From a virus, in the IMG/VR virus record IMGVR_UViG_3300021343_000009, positions 1 through 34,641 of that record: DNA of 34,641 nt, one strand, 5' to 3'. A model generated the notes under the pieces. That model did not search any database and had not been told where the DNA came from. It saw nothing but the letters and a program-made list of their open reading frames with translations. Within the stretch, counting starts at the first letter, position 1; each line of letters opens with the position of its first letter. A program made the position numbers and the translations under genes. Of the stretch, positions 20,214 through 29,118 are shown piece after piece.

Positions 20214-21792
20214 GGTGCGTGACGACCTCGTCCGCGCCAGGGGCCGCTACGACCGAGGGTTCTTCCTCAAGTGGTGCTGGCCCGACCTGTTCAATCGCCC
20301 TTGGAACCAGTTCCACGAGGTGGTGCTCAACGAGGTCGACCCACCGTGGCATGAGCGCGAGCGAAACACCCTCCGCTGCAAGGCCGCTCCGCGTGGCATC
20401 GCGAAGACCACCACCGGCAAGGGCACCATGGTCCACGCGCTGGCCTACGGGCTGGATGTCGTTGGCGCTGTGCTGTCTGCCGAGCAGGGGCTCGCATACG
20501 GGATCTCGGACCACATCCGGCAGATGTTCAAGGACGAGGAGTCGGAGTTCTGCCGGCTCTTCGGCCCCTTCCAGATTGAGGGTGGTGTCGCGAAGTGGCA
20601 CGGCTCGGGGCCAGGTCTCCCGATGTTCGGGCTGGTCGCCAAGAGCATGAACTCGCAGATGCGCGGCTCCAACATTCGTGGCATCCGACCCACCCGGTAT
20701 CTACTCGACGACTGCGAGCGCCCAGACAAGGTTCGCAACCCGAAGCAGCGGGACAAGGACCACCACTTCCTCCAGGATGACGTCCTCAAGGCAGGCCCCA
20801 TCGAGGCACGGTCGGTGTTCGACTGGGTCGGCACGGTGCTGCATTCGGACGCGGTCATCGCCCGCATCCTCAAGTCACCTGCTTGGGTGGGGCAGAAGTA
20901 CCAGGCCATCATCTCGTGGCCGGACCGCACGGACCTCTGGGACCGCGCCCGCCGCATCTACCTGGACCTGGAGCTGGGCGAGGAGCCCATCCGGTCCGCC
21001 TGTGCTCGGGCCTTCTACGAGGCCAACCGGGAGGCGATGAACGCCGGCGCCGAGGTGCTCGATCCGGTCGCGGCACCTCTTTTCGAGCTGTACCGGGAGA
21101 TCTGGTCCAACGGCCTCCGCAGCTTCATGCGGGAGCGCCAGAACGACCCACGGAACCCGGATGACCAGCTCTTCGTGAGCGAGAGCTTCCGCCGCTTCGA
21201 CATCGTCGAGCGCAACGGCGAGCTCGTCATCGTGTCCGACCCCGATGAGTTCGGGAGACGACGCGAGGTCCCCCTCGCCGAGACCCGCCGCTACCTGCGG
21301 TGGGACCCGTCAATGGGCGGCAGCGGTGCCGACTTCGGTGCAGTGGCATCGCTCGCCCGGGACCGGCTCGGCTTCACCTACGTGCTCGCTCTGTGGATGC
21401 GTCGGGCTCGCCCCGGAGTGCAGCTCGAGGCCGTGTGGTCCGCCTCCGAGGTGTGGGGCATCCACCGTGGCTCGCTGGAGAGCAACGGCTTCCAGGCTCT
21501 CCTCGACAACGAATTCCGACGGCAGCACCTGCAGCGACAGGAGCAGGGCCGGTGGTTCCAGCTCCAGCTCGAGCTCGACCCATCGACCACGAACAAGGAA
21601 GACCGCATCGCTGGCCTGGAACCGATGGCCGCGAACGGTTGGCTCCTCTTCAACCGCTCCATCGGGCAGCCGGTCTTCAACCAGTTCGACGACTTCCCCA
21701 ACGGGGACAACGACGACGCCCCCGACGCAGTCGAGGGAGCTTTCGCCCGGCTCGGTGGACGCAGTCCCCGGATGGTCCGGCGCACGGAGTAG
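20125..21792 (+). CDS. terL: Terminase large subunit
   Basis: A 555-residue ATPase-nuclease that drives DNA into the prohead. The ATPase has a Walker A-like APRGIAKTTT (K94) and Walker B YLLDDCE (D195, D196, E198). The C-terminal RNase H-like nuclease shows D394 in RWDPSMGGSGADFGAVASL, a middle LELDPSTTNKEDRI region and D534 in DDAPDAVEGAF. The ATG at 20125 is preferred to a TTG at 20083. The frame overlap with the small subunit suggests coupled translation. Confidence 0.95.
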   Translation: MASEWETLAARVAKLPPDEFEQLWVSSTPEVRDDLVRARGRYDRGFFLKWCWPDLFNRPWNQFHEVVLNEVDPPWHERERNTLRCKAAPRGIAKTTTGKGTMVHALAYGLDVVGAVLSAEQGLAYGISDHIRQMFKDEESEFCRLFGPFQIEGGVAKWHGSGPGLPMFGLVAKSMNSQMRGSNIRGIRPTRYLLDDCERPDKVRNPKQRDKDHHFLQDDVLKAGPIEARSVFDWVGTVLHSDAVIARILKSPAWVGQKYQAIISWPDRTDLWDRARRIYLDLELGEEPIRSACARAFYEANREAMNAGAEVLDPVAAPLFELYREIWSNGLRSFMRERQNDPRNPDDQLFVSESFRRFDIVERNGELVIVSDPDEFGRRREVPLAETRRYLRWDPSMGGSGADFGAVASLARDRLGFTYVLALWMRRARPGVQLEAVWSASEVWGIHRGSLESNGFQALLDNEFRRQHLQRQEQGRWFQLQLELDPSTTNKEDRIAGLEPMAANGWLLFNRSIGQPVFNQFDDFPNGDNDDAPDAVEGAFARLGGRSPRMVRRTE

Positions 21793-21795
21793 GCG

Positions 21796-23283
21796 GTGAA
21801 GGTCAAGATTCTCGACCAGCGCCACTCCTCCTACGACGGCACCGTCCTGCAACGGCAGCGCGCCCTCTTTGAGGGAGGCAGGACTTGGCATGCTCTCGCG
21901 TCGGAGTGGTTCCCGAAGCGCGCCGTAGAGCCGAGCGACGTCCGCGAGGAGCGCCTCGGGCTCGCGTTCTACAACAACTACACCGGCAACATCCTGGCCT
22001 CGCTGGCCTCGATGCTCTTCGCTGAAGCCCCCAGCATCACCGGCATCGACGGCGACTTCTACGCCTCCCTGCAGGAGAACGCGGACCGCCTCGGGAGCAC
22101 CTGGGCGGAGTTCTGGCGCGAGCGATTCATCGACGCGGCCTCCCAGCGGTCTGCCTGGGTGTGGGTGAACCTCCCCCGTCGTCCCCAGCCCGCCGAGGGT
22201 GAACAGCCCGCGCAGTCCACCAGCATGGCCGACGAGATCAAGGCCGGGCTCCTCGATGCCTTCTTGGTGGGAGTCTCCGCCGACCAGGTCATTGACTGGG
22301 GCGAGGACGAGTCGGGTCGGCTCTCGTGGGTCATGATCCGGGACGTGGTGAGCCGCCGGGCGGGTGTCGACCAGCCTCGGGTCTCGGTCCACCGCTGGAC
22401 CTACCTGTCCGCCACTGAGATCAAGCGGTGGGAGTGGGCGTCCACGCCACAGAAGCGGGAACCGTCCGAGAACGATGTGGCTGAGCAGACACTCGCCGCA
22501 GCGCACAACATGCCTCGGCTGCCACTCGTCCGGCTGGAGCTGCCCCACCTGCTGTGGCCGATGGGTCGCCTCGAAGACCCTGCGGTCGCTCTGCTCCGCG
22601 CGGAGAACGACCAGCACTGGGCCATCCACCAAGCCGCCAACGAGCTGCTGGTGCTCACTTCCAAGTTCGGCGACGAGAAGCGCCCCACCCTTGGGCACGG
22701 GCACTACCTCGCGCTTGAACGCGACAGCGACGGTGAGGACACCGCGCAGTTTGTGGGTCCCAGCGGCATCGCCTTCGAAGCCATGCAGACCCAGGTGGAG
22801 CGCCTCCGGGACGACCTCCACCGCGTGGTCGGCCAGATGGCCCAGGCCGCGTCGAGCAACGCCGCCCGCGCCCGGATGTCGGGCGAGTCGAAGCAGGCCG
22901 ACTGGCGCGCCGCCGAGGTGATGCTCTCCGCCTTCGCCGGCATCGTCCTCGATGCGATGCGCGAGGTGCTCAAGCTCATCGTCGACCTGCGCAAGGACGG
23001 GTCGAGCGAGCTTCAGGTCGGTGGCCTCGACGGCTGGCACCAGGAGGACCTGATGGCGTGGCTTGAGGCAGTGAACCTCGCCACCGACGCCCGCCAATAC
23101 TCGCCGACCTACTGCAAGGTGGTCGCTCGCAAGCAGGCCGAGCGCACACTCGCCGATGCGGCCACGCCTGAGGAGATGGAGCGGATCCACTCCGAAATCG
23201 AGAAGGCCAACGTCGAGACCGGCCCACTGTTCGCAGCCTCGGACGTGACCGGCCTGGAGCCGGAAGACGACGATGCCGGGTAA
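21796..23283 (+). CDS. Portal protein (DUF4055-like)
   Basis: A 495-residue protein of the length expected for a portal, placed between terminase and the MuF-like gene. It carries EERLGLAFYNNYTGNILASL near the N-terminus, a VGVSADQVIDWGEDESGRLS segment and a long stem-like helix (MQTQVERLRDDLHRVVGQMA). A C-terminal helical tail follows. Twelve copies would form the DNA gate of the capsid. The GTG at 21796 lies just after the terminase stop. Its 3' end overlaps the next gene by 11 bases. Confidence 0.88.
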   Translation: MKVKILDQRHSSYDGTVLQRQRALFEGGRTWHALASEWFPKRAVEPSDVREERLGLAFYNNYTGNILASLASMLFAEAPSITGIDGDFYASLQENADRLGSTWAEFWRERFIDAASQRSAWVWVNLPRRPQPAEGEQPAQSTSMADEIKAGLLDAFLVGVSADQVIDWGEDESGRLSWVMIRDVVSRRAGVDQPRVSVHRWTYLSATEIKRWEWASTPQKREPSENDVAEQTLAAAHNMPRLPLVRLELPHLLWPMGRLEDPAVALLRAENDQHWAIHQAANELLVLTSKFGDEKRPTLGHGHYLALERDSDGEDTAQFVGPSGIAFEAMQTQVERLRDDLHRVVGQMAQAASSNAARARMSGESKQADWRAAEVMLSAFAGIVLDAMREVLKLIVDLRKDGSSELQVGGLDGWHQEDLMAWLEAVNLATDARQYSPTYCKVVARKQAERTLADAATPEEMERIHSEIEKANVETGPLFAASDVTGLEPEDDDAG

Positions 23284-24259
23284 CCGCGGCGCCGCCTACG
23301 TCCCGCCGTCCACCGCCCGCATCCACCGTCTGCTCGACCGCCAAGGCCGACAGCTCGACCGTCTGACCGACAGACAGGCGCGCCAAGTGCTGGTCGTCCT
23401 CGACGCCACCCGCCGCGAGCTCCGCGAAGAGCTGACCCGGATGGAGGCGACCGGCCGCGACCTGAACGTCCCGTTCACCGCACAGCGGATGCGGGTCATG
23501 CAGGCCCAGGCTGAGGACGGGGTCCGTCGGCTGGTCACCCGCCTCAACACCCAGCTCACCGCGGCCGCCCAGGCCCAAGGAGAGCTGGCTCTCGCCCAGG
23601 TGCTCTCGCAGGTCGAGATGGGCGAGTCCGAGTTCGGCCCCGCTGGTTCTCAGATCGAGTTCCGCGCGCTCACTCGACTCACCGAGGCAGGCAACCTCGC
23701 CCTCCATCGGCGCAGCCTGGAGCGGTACGGCCTCGACGCCATCCAGCGCATGCAGCGGGTGATGGTGGTGGGCGTCGCTCGCGGTGCCTCCATCCGGACC
23801 ATCCGCGACCGCCTGCTCGGGGCCTCCAACAGCGTGCTCGCTGCTGGCCGGCACCGCGCCGAGCTCATCGCCCGGATGGAGACCTCTGGCGCCTACAACC
23901 GGATGCACGCCGCGGCGCTCGAAGAAGCAGCTGCCGTGCTCGACGAGCCCGGACGCGAGGACGTCCTCCTGCGACGCGCAGACGAGGCCCTCGACGCTCG
24001 GAACCACCCGCTCTCCCGCGCCCTCCACGGCCGCACTTTCCCCGTCCGCGGCCCCATGAGCGTGCCCGCCAGCGCGGTCTACGCCTGGTCGAAGGCCATG
24101 AAGCGCCCCGCTTCCGGGGTGGTGTGGGAGCGCATCGGCAGCCGCTTCGTCGGCGCCCACTACCCCGCCCACTTCAACGACCGCGGCCGCCAGACCGCCT
24201 GGCGCGCCTCGTGGGGCGACGCCGGCCAGCAGGCCCCACCCAAGCCCCCCAGCGCATGA
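23273..24259 (+). CDS. MuF-like minor head protein
   Basis: A 328-residue protein. Residues about 1-110 are helical and strongly charged (RIHRLLDRQGRQLDRLTDRQ and similar). The MuF-type segment is at about 165-265: VARGASIRTIRDRLLGASNS, RAELIARMETSGAYNRMHAA. Such proteins attach to the portal and may be packaged with DNA. The C-terminus (FVGAHYPAHFNDRGRQTAWR) resembles the H-x-x-D-R end of this family. The ATG overlaps the portal gene. Confidence 0.82.
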   Translation: MPGNRGAAYVPPSTARIHRLLDRQGRQLDRLTDRQARQVLVVLDATRRELREELTRMEATGRDLNVPFTAQRMRVMQAQAEDGVRRLVTRLNTQLTAAAQAQGELALAQVLSQVEMGESEFGPAGSQIEFRALTRLTEAGNLALHRRSLERYGLDAIQRMQRVMVVGVARGASIRTIRDRLLGASNSVLAAGRHRAELIARMETSGAYNRMHAAALEEAAAVLDEPGREDVLLRRADEALDARNHPLSRALHGRTFPVRGPMSVPASAVYAWSKAMKRPASGVVWERIGSRFVGAHYPAHFNDRGRQTAWRASWGDAGQQAPPKPPSA

Positions 24260-24266
24260 GGACCCC

Positions 24267-25013
24267 ATGCCACTCAACGACGAAGACAAGGCCGCCATCG
24301 GCGAGCTCATCAAGTCCAGCCTGACCGCCTTCGGCACCAAGCTCGACGAGAAGTTCGTCACCGCCGACGCCGCCACCAAGATGGTGGAGCAGGGCACCGC
24401 CAAGGCTCTCGAAGGTCTCGACCTCGACAGCAAGCTCAACGGCCTCGTCGAGAAGCTCAAGCCTGCGGGCGGTGGCGATGGCGGCTCGAAGGGTGGGAAG
24501 GGCGACGCCGGGGGTGACGGCAAGCCGGATCCCGAGGTCGCCAAGCTTCAGGAGCGCCTCGAGCAGATGGAGCGCCAGAACCGCGAGGCCCAGGACCAGG
24601 CCGCCGCGGCCGAGAAGCGTGCCCGCGAGCAGTCCCTGGACAACGCCATGCGCTCGCACCTCGCAGCCGCCGGCATCCCCGCCGACAAGCACGACCTGGC
24701 CATTCCCGTCCTACGCACCCTCCGCACCGAGGACGGCAAGCCGGTGGTCGACCTCAACGACAACGGCCAGCCCATCTACCGCCAGCAGAAGAAGGGCTAC
24801 GTCGACGAGATGGCGATGGCCGACGGCCTGAAGGGCTGGGCCTCGACCGAGGCCGGCAAGACCTACATCCCCGCGACGGGAGCCAACGGCACTGGCGACG
24901 GCACCGGCGGTCGACAGCCGCAGGGCGGTGGCTCCGTGCCCCGCACCGAGTCCGGCCAGGTCGACTGGGGCTCCTTCAGCGGTCGCATGAACACGGCCGC
25001 GCTTCGCAGCTGA
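24267..25013 (+). CDS. Capsid scaffolding protein
   Basis: A 248-residue acidic, helical protein in front of the major capsid gene. A glycine/aspartate-rich hinge (GGGDGGSKGGKGDAGGDGKP, about 68-87) is followed by a coiled coil (about 91-125, KLQERLEQMERQNREAQDQA). The C-terminal half has alternating small and charged residues and a glycine-rich part. The order and composition are those of a scaffold that shapes the prohead and is then removed. No protease is fused to it or seen beside it. The ATG follows ATGAGGACCCC. Confidence 0.82.
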   Translation: MPLNDEDKAAIGELIKSSLTAFGTKLDEKFVTADAATKMVEQGTAKALEGLDLDSKLNGLVEKLKPAGGGDGGSKGGKGDAGGDGKPDPEVAKLQERLEQMERQNREAQDQAAAAEKRAREQSLDNAMRSHLAAAGIPADKHDLAIPVLRTLRTEDGKPVVDLNDNGQPIYRQQKKGYVDEMAMADGLKGWASTEAGKTYIPATGANGTGDGTGGRQPQGGGSVPRTESGQVDWGSFSGRMNTAALRS

Positions 25014-25086
25014 CCACTCTCCTTCGCCGACAGACCGGCACCACCCAGCGGCGCTGACGGCCGCAAGCACCACAGGAGGCCCTCCC

Positions 25087-26172
25087 ATGGCCACCGTGTC
25101 TCTCTCCGCGTTCTCGGCGGCGCTCTCCCTCATCTTCATGTCCCGGACCACCGAGCAGTTCCGGACCGACGTCGTCCTGCCCAACCTGCTCGCAGTGAAG
25201 CAGGGCCGGAACGCCACCTGCGTCTGGAACGCCAAGTTCAGCGGTCGCTCCGCTGGTGGTGCCTACTCCGAAGGCGCCGACATGGCAGACGCCGACTACG
25301 ACGCCCACACCCGGGCCAAGGCGTCGCTCAACTGGGCCCAGTACCGCAAGGGCGCCAAGGTGTCCGGGCTCGCCCAGGCGGTCGCGGCTGCCTCGAACGG
25401 CTCCGGGGCCGGCGACCTCAACGACATCCTGCTGGAAGAGGTCATCGACGCGACCCACGACCTCACCGTCGAGGTGTCGTCCGATCTCTACGGCGGCGAC
25501 CCCTCCGCCAGCCCCACCGAGCTGGCCGGCGCCGCCATCGCCATCGACGGCACGGCCGGCACCTTCGCGGGCCTGGCGTCGGCGACCTACTCGGACTGGC
25601 TCGCCTCCGAGCAGACCCTCGCCACCTCGCAGCTCTCCCAGGAGAAGCTCCGCACCCTCCTGCACCGCCCGGTGAAGGATGCCACCGGTCGCGACCCCGA
25701 CTTCGTCACCTGCCCCGGTGCGCTCTTCGACAAGGTGCGCGGGCTGGCCGACGAGAACAAGGACACCACCGTCATGGTGCGTGGCGCCAACGGCATGGTG
25801 GACATCTACGCCGCCATGGGTGTGCGCGCGGTGACCATCGACGGCGTGCCCTACATCGAGGACCGCCACTGCACCGCCAACACCTTCTACGCGTGGTCGG
25901 CTCGCGACGTCGAGATCCGGCAGATCCCCGCGGCGAACTCCCGAGTGTCCCCCAACGAGGTCCGGCAGGCGTTCCTCGCGCTCACCGGCACCGAGGTTCC
26001 CCTGAGCGACATCGAAGCCGGACTCCGCCAGCTCCACGGCGAGGGCGGTCGCCTCGTCCCCTACGTGCAGCTCCTCGCCAGCACCGGTGACGCCATGAAG
26101 GTCATGGTCAAAGTCTACCTGCAGCTCGCCTGGAAGCGCCGCAACAGCTTCGCGAAGCTCACCCTCATCTGA
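25087..26172 (+). CDS. Major capsid protein
   Basis: A 361-residue protein following the scaffold, with the size and place of an HK97-fold coat subunit. It is beta-rich with few repeats, and contains an N-terminal arm (TEQFRTDVVLPNLLAVKQGR), SEGADMADADYDAHTRAKAS and a C-terminal VYLQLAWKRRNSFAKLTLI strand. The ATG follows a strong ACAGGAGG site in a 73-base gap, fitting high expression. Confidence comes from order and composition rather than a sequence motif. Confidence 0.82.
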   Translation: MATVSLSAFSAALSLIFMSRTTEQFRTDVVLPNLLAVKQGRNATCVWNAKFSGRSAGGAYSEGADMADADYDAHTRAKASLNWAQYRKGAKVSGLAQAVAAASNGSGAGDLNDILLEEVIDATHDLTVEVSSDLYGGDPSASPTELAGAAIAIDGTAGTFAGLASATYSDWLASEQTLATSQLSQEKLRTLLHRPVKDATGRDPDFVTCPGALFDKVRGLADENKDTTVMVRGANGMVDIYAAMGVRAVTIDGVPYIEDRHCTANTFYAWSARDVEIRQIPAANSRVSPNEVRQAFLALTGTEVPLSDIEAGLRQLHGEGGRLVPYVQLLASTGDAMKVMVKVYLQLAWKRRNSFAKLTLI

Positions 26173-26253
26173 GCTGCGCACCCTGACGCCCGGCCCACCC
26201 CACGGTGAGGCCGGCGTCACCGCATCCCCTACACGACCCCCTTCGGAGGCGGC

Positions 26254-26784
26254 ATGACCGCGTACATCCGCAAGACCGGCAAGCGCAGCGAGCTCGACGA
26301 GCTGTGGGCCCGGCAGAACTCGCTCACCATGCTGGCCGCCTTCTCGACCTACGACGATCCGGGCATCGGCAACGGCACCACGGCCGGCAACCTGCGCACC
26401 ACGGCCAGCGTGGACTTCCGCGTGGCTGGTGCTTCGGCCACCAAGGCGTCGACCGACGACCTGTGGAACCTCTCTGGCGAGACCGACACCGACGCCTCCA
26501 GCTACCGGGCCTACTGGCTCTACCTGGACTCGGCCGGCGCGGCTTCGGTGGCCGCTGGCGCTGACGTCGGTTCAGCCACCGCTGCCCTCGCGGCGCTGCC
26601 AGATCTCACCGAGACCAAGGCCGTCATCGGCGTGTTCGTCGCGGACCCGTCCTGCGACTTCGACGCCGCCGGTGGCTTGGCCGCCCAGGGCACCATCTAC
26701 GACGGCATCCCCGCGGGTGCCCCGTGCGGCGTGCCCCGGCACTCCTACACGGCGCCGGAGATGGCCAACCTCGTCGCACCCTGA
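26254..26784 (+). CDS. Probable virion structural protein, capsid-associated
   Basis: A 176-residue protein directly after the major capsid protein, separated by an 81-base gap with its own strong ribosome site (GGAGGCGGCATGACC). It is rich in A, G, S and T with few charges (ASATKASTDDLWNLSGETDT, YLDSAGAASVAAGADVGSAT), typical of decoration or minor capsid proteins. A decoration role is the best guess from position. No motif proves it. Confidence 0.62.
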   Translation: MTAYIRKTGKRSELDELWARQNSLTMLAAFSTYDDPGIGNGTTAGNLRTTASVDFRVAGASATKASTDDLWNLSGETDTDASSYRAYWLYLDSAGAASVAAGADVGSATAALAALPDLTETKAVIGVFVADPSCDFDAAGGLAAQGTIYDGIPAGAPCGVPRHSYTAPEMANLVAP

Positions 26785-26790
26785 GGTCCC

Positions 26791-27156
26791 ATGGCCCTCA
26801 CCGACGAGCAGAAGAGCAAGGTCCGATACTGGCTCGGCTACCCCGATGGGTTCCGAGCGAGCTTCTCGGACCTCGAGGGCGGCATGTCGTCGCTCTCCAC
26901 CTTCGGCGAGGCTCGGGTCACCGATGCCCTCTCGCAGCTGGACACCATCGACGCGCAGCTCCAGACCAGTTGGGGCCGACAGAAGGTGGTGAAGGCCGAA
27001 GAGGTCACCCTCGCCGGTCACGACGAAATCCGTGCCCTCTGGATGGAGGGCCGCCGCCTGGTGCGCCTCATCGCCAACACGCTCGGGGTCACTCCGCGCG
27101 TGGATGTGTTCAGCGCCGGTGGATCTGGTGCGGGCATCGCCCGCCGAGGAGCCTGA
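26791..27156 (+). CDS. Head-tail connector protein
   Basis: A 121-residue protein. It is helical, with LTDEQKSKVRYWLGYPDGFR at the start and RLVRLIANTLGVTPR near the end. The size, fold pattern and place after the capsid genes match adaptor or connector proteins that bind the portal. The family call is made from gene order. It is close-packed with the next gene (start 27158). Confidence 0.55.
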   Translation: MALTDEQKSKVRYWLGYPDGFRASFSDLEGGMSSLSTFGEARVTDALSQLDTIDAQLQTSWGRQKVVKAEEVTLAGHDEIRALWMEGRRLVRLIANTLGVTPRVDVFSAGGSGAGIARRGA

Positions 27157-27157
27157 C

Positions 27158-27580
27158 ATGGACGCAGACGCCCAACAGCGCCTGGAGAAGTTCGCCGACA
27201 TGGTCGGCACACTGTCCGACGAGAAGGTCGCCGAGATGGCCGACGTGTCCGTCGAGGACGTGGCGGCGTTCCGCGAAGGCGACGCGACCGAAGATGCCGG
27301 AGACGAGCCCGAGCCCCTTGCCGAGCCCGCCCCAGCCGACAAGCCGAAGCCCAAGGTGCCGAAGCGCGCCCGGTCGCGTGCGAAGGCCAAGCGGGAGCCC
27401 GCGAAGCCCACGGGACCGACCCTTGGCCCCACGGTGCGCGTCACCCAGAAGAAGGTCTGCACGGGCCCCAACGGACGCACGCTCCGCCTGAGTCGGCGCG
27501 ACGTCTACTCCGGCGAGATGGCTGCGTGGCTGAAGAAGCACCACGCCGACATTTTGGAGCCCTACCCACTCAAGGAATGA
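27158..27580 (+). CDS. Unknown late protein with basic and acidic segments
   Basis: A 140-residue protein. An acidic helical N-terminus (RLEKFADMVGTLSDEKVAEM, DVSVEDVAAFREGD) leads into a proline-rich acidic stretch, then a strongly basic segment (VPKRARSRAKAKREPAK) and a short beta-type C-terminal part (VCTGPNGRTLRLSRRDVYSG). The charge layout suggests DNA contact in the head or a structural linker. No family is recognised. The ATG at 27158 follows GAGGAGCC closely. Confidence 0.52.
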   Translation: MDADAQQRLEKFADMVGTLSDEKVAEMADVSVEDVAAFREGDATEDAGDEPEPLAEPAPADKPKPKVPKRARSRAKAKREPAKPTGPTLGPTVRVTQKKVCTGPNGRTLRLSRRDVYSGEMAAWLKKHHADILEPYPLKE

Positions 27581-27583
27581 CCG

Positions 27584-27985
27584 ATGGCCCTCCGAGACGA
27601 CCTCGTCGCCATCGTCGATGAGGCCCGGACGGACATCGTCGACGACCTCTGCGGGCTGCGGCTTCGTGCCGTGCAGGTCCGCACGAAGACCTGGTCTGGC
27701 GAACCGGGTGTAGGCACCCCCACCGTCGATACGGTGACTCTGGCGCCTGTGCCCCGGGTCCGTCCTCCGACCTCCCGCCTCCAAGCTGCTCAGCCGGGCG
27801 TGTGGAGGGACGGTGACCTTGTGGTGGACCGGATCTCAGCCACCTACAGCGTCACCGACCTCAACCCACGCACCGGCGGCGTCGAGGTGGAGTGGCTCAT
27901 CGATGGCGAGGCCTACACAGTCGTTCGTGAGCCGGAAGAGAAGTACCTCGGGTGGCGGGTGCATCTTCGTCGCCGCGCGAGGTGA
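27584..27985 (+). CDS. Probable head-closure or neck protein
   Basis: A 133-residue beta-rich protein (VDTVTLAPVPRVRPPTSRLQ, DLVVDRISATYSVTDLNPRT, VEVEWLIDGEAYTVVREPEE) with an N-terminal helix. It sits between a connector-like gene and an HK97 gp10-like gene, where head-closure proteins are found. The call is from order and strand pattern. Confidence 0.58.
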   Translation: MALRDDLVAIVDEARTDIVDDLCGLRLRAVQVRTKTWSGEPGVGTPTVDTVTLAPVPRVRPPTSRLQAAQPGVWRDGDLVVDRISATYSVTDLNPRTGGVEVEWLIDGEAYTVVREPEEKYLGWRVHLRRRAR

Positions 27986-27988
27986 CCG

Positions 27989-28504
27989 ATGCCCGAGCTC
28001 CACATCCGTGCCCGCGACTTCGGCAAGCACCTTCGCCGAAGGCTGCGGCAGGACACCGACCTGCTGCGGAATACCGCGCTGGACACCGCCCTGCGGGGCG
28101 AGACACTGGCGGTGCAGTCGACCGACGAGAAGGGCCTCGTCGACCAGGGGCACTTCAAGCTGTCCTGGGACCATCGACGTACGCATGACGGCGCGCAGGT
28201 GGGCAACAGCTCGCCGCACTCGTCCGTCATCGAACACGGACGACGCCCGGGGCGACCCGGCCCCCCGCTGGCCCCAATCGAAGAGTGGGTGCGCCGGAAG
28301 CTGGTGCCCGAGGGTGTGGTCACTGGCCGCGACGGCGGACCGCCCACCGATGCGGACATCCGCTCGGCCGCCTTCGCCATCCGCCGGGCCATCCATATCC
28401 GCGGCTCGAAGCCGCACCTCATCCTCGGCAACCTCCGCGTGAAGCTCTCACGCCACTTCCGGACCGAGGCCATCCGTCGTCTCAAGGCGAAGTCTCGGAG
28501 GTAG
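27989..28504 (+). CDS. HK97 gp10-like neck or minor tail protein
   Basis: A 171-residue basic protein. It shows the family-like order of an N-terminal basic helix, TDEKGLVDQGHFKLSWDHRR, SSVIEHGRRPGRPGPPLAPI and WVRRKLVPEGVV. These proteins form part of the neck or tail completion. The position just before the tail-terminator-like gene supports this. The C-terminal 40 residues are a basic helical tail (FRTEAIRRLKAKSRR). Confidence 0.75.
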   Translation: MPELHIRARDFGKHLRRRLRQDTDLLRNTALDTALRGETLAVQSTDEKGLVDQGHFKLSWDHRRTHDGAQVGNSSPHSSVIEHGRRPGRPGPPLAPIEEWVRRKLVPEGVVTGRDGGPPTDADIRSAAFAIRRAIHIRGSKPHLILGNLRVKLSRHFRTEAIRRLKAKSRR

Positions 28505-28506
28505 CT

Positions 28507-29109
28507 GTGGCGGTCGACCCGGTCACCAGCGCAGCTGACGCCCTGGCAGCCCATCTGGGCTCCTCGGTGGACCTATCGGCGCTCCCTGCGAGCTTCCGGA
28601 CCCTCGACGTCCGCACCGCTTGGCCCGACTGGAGCGAAGATGCCGACCTCCAGGGGGTGCTTGTCGCGCTCACGTCCGGAGATCCGGACGAGATGGCCTG
28701 CAACCCAATCCCGCTGGGCCTCTCAGGCGACCAGACCACTTGGAAGGTGGCGAACCTCGAGTGGGTGGTTCAGGTCGACCTGTGGGTCCCCTACCGAGCC
28801 CACCTCGCACCCGCGATGGAGGCGCTGGACCAGGCGCTGGACAACCTGGTGCCTCAGTCGAGTGGGCTGCAGCTCACACACGACGACTACCACGGCCTGC
28901 CGGTCCACTTCGAAGTGGACGCTCGGCGGGTCGACCAGGACGGCGACGCTGCCCCGCGCGGGGCATGGCGAGGGCGCTTCACGCTCCGCGCCCAGAGCAG
29001 TCGCGTCCGACTCACCACTTCGAACCTCATCAACCAGCTCGACGCCACCATCACCGCCACCGGCGGCGCGTCGGGCTCCGAGACCACCACGCTCGTCACG
29101 GCGAGCTGA
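28507..29109 (+). CDS. Probable tail terminator or completion protein
   Basis: A 200-residue protein between the gp10-like and sheath genes. It has helix and strand patterns (TSAADALAAHLGSSVDLSAL, WVVQVDLWVPYRAHLAPAME, ALDQALDNLVPQSS) typical of small tail-terminator proteins, which cap the tail tube. The GTG at 28507 follows GGAGGTAGCT. The C-terminal 25 residues are rich in T and S (ATITATGGASGSETTT). Confidence 0.6.
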   Translation: MAVDPVTSAADALAAHLGSSVDLSALPASFRTLDVRTAWPDWSEDADLQGVLVALTSGDPDEMACNPIPLGLSGDQTTWKVANLEWVVQVDLWVPYRAHLAPAMEALDQALDNLVPQSSGLQLTHDDYHGLPVHFEVDARRVDQDGDAAPRGAWRGRFTLRAQSSRVRLTTSNLINQLDATITATGGASGSETTTLVTAS

Positions 29110-29118
29110 GGAGCATCT

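Noticed and set aside
21310-23190. 626-codon leftward open frame
   Set aside because: It is opposite the terminase and portal genes; long antisense frames are common in GC-rich coding DNA.
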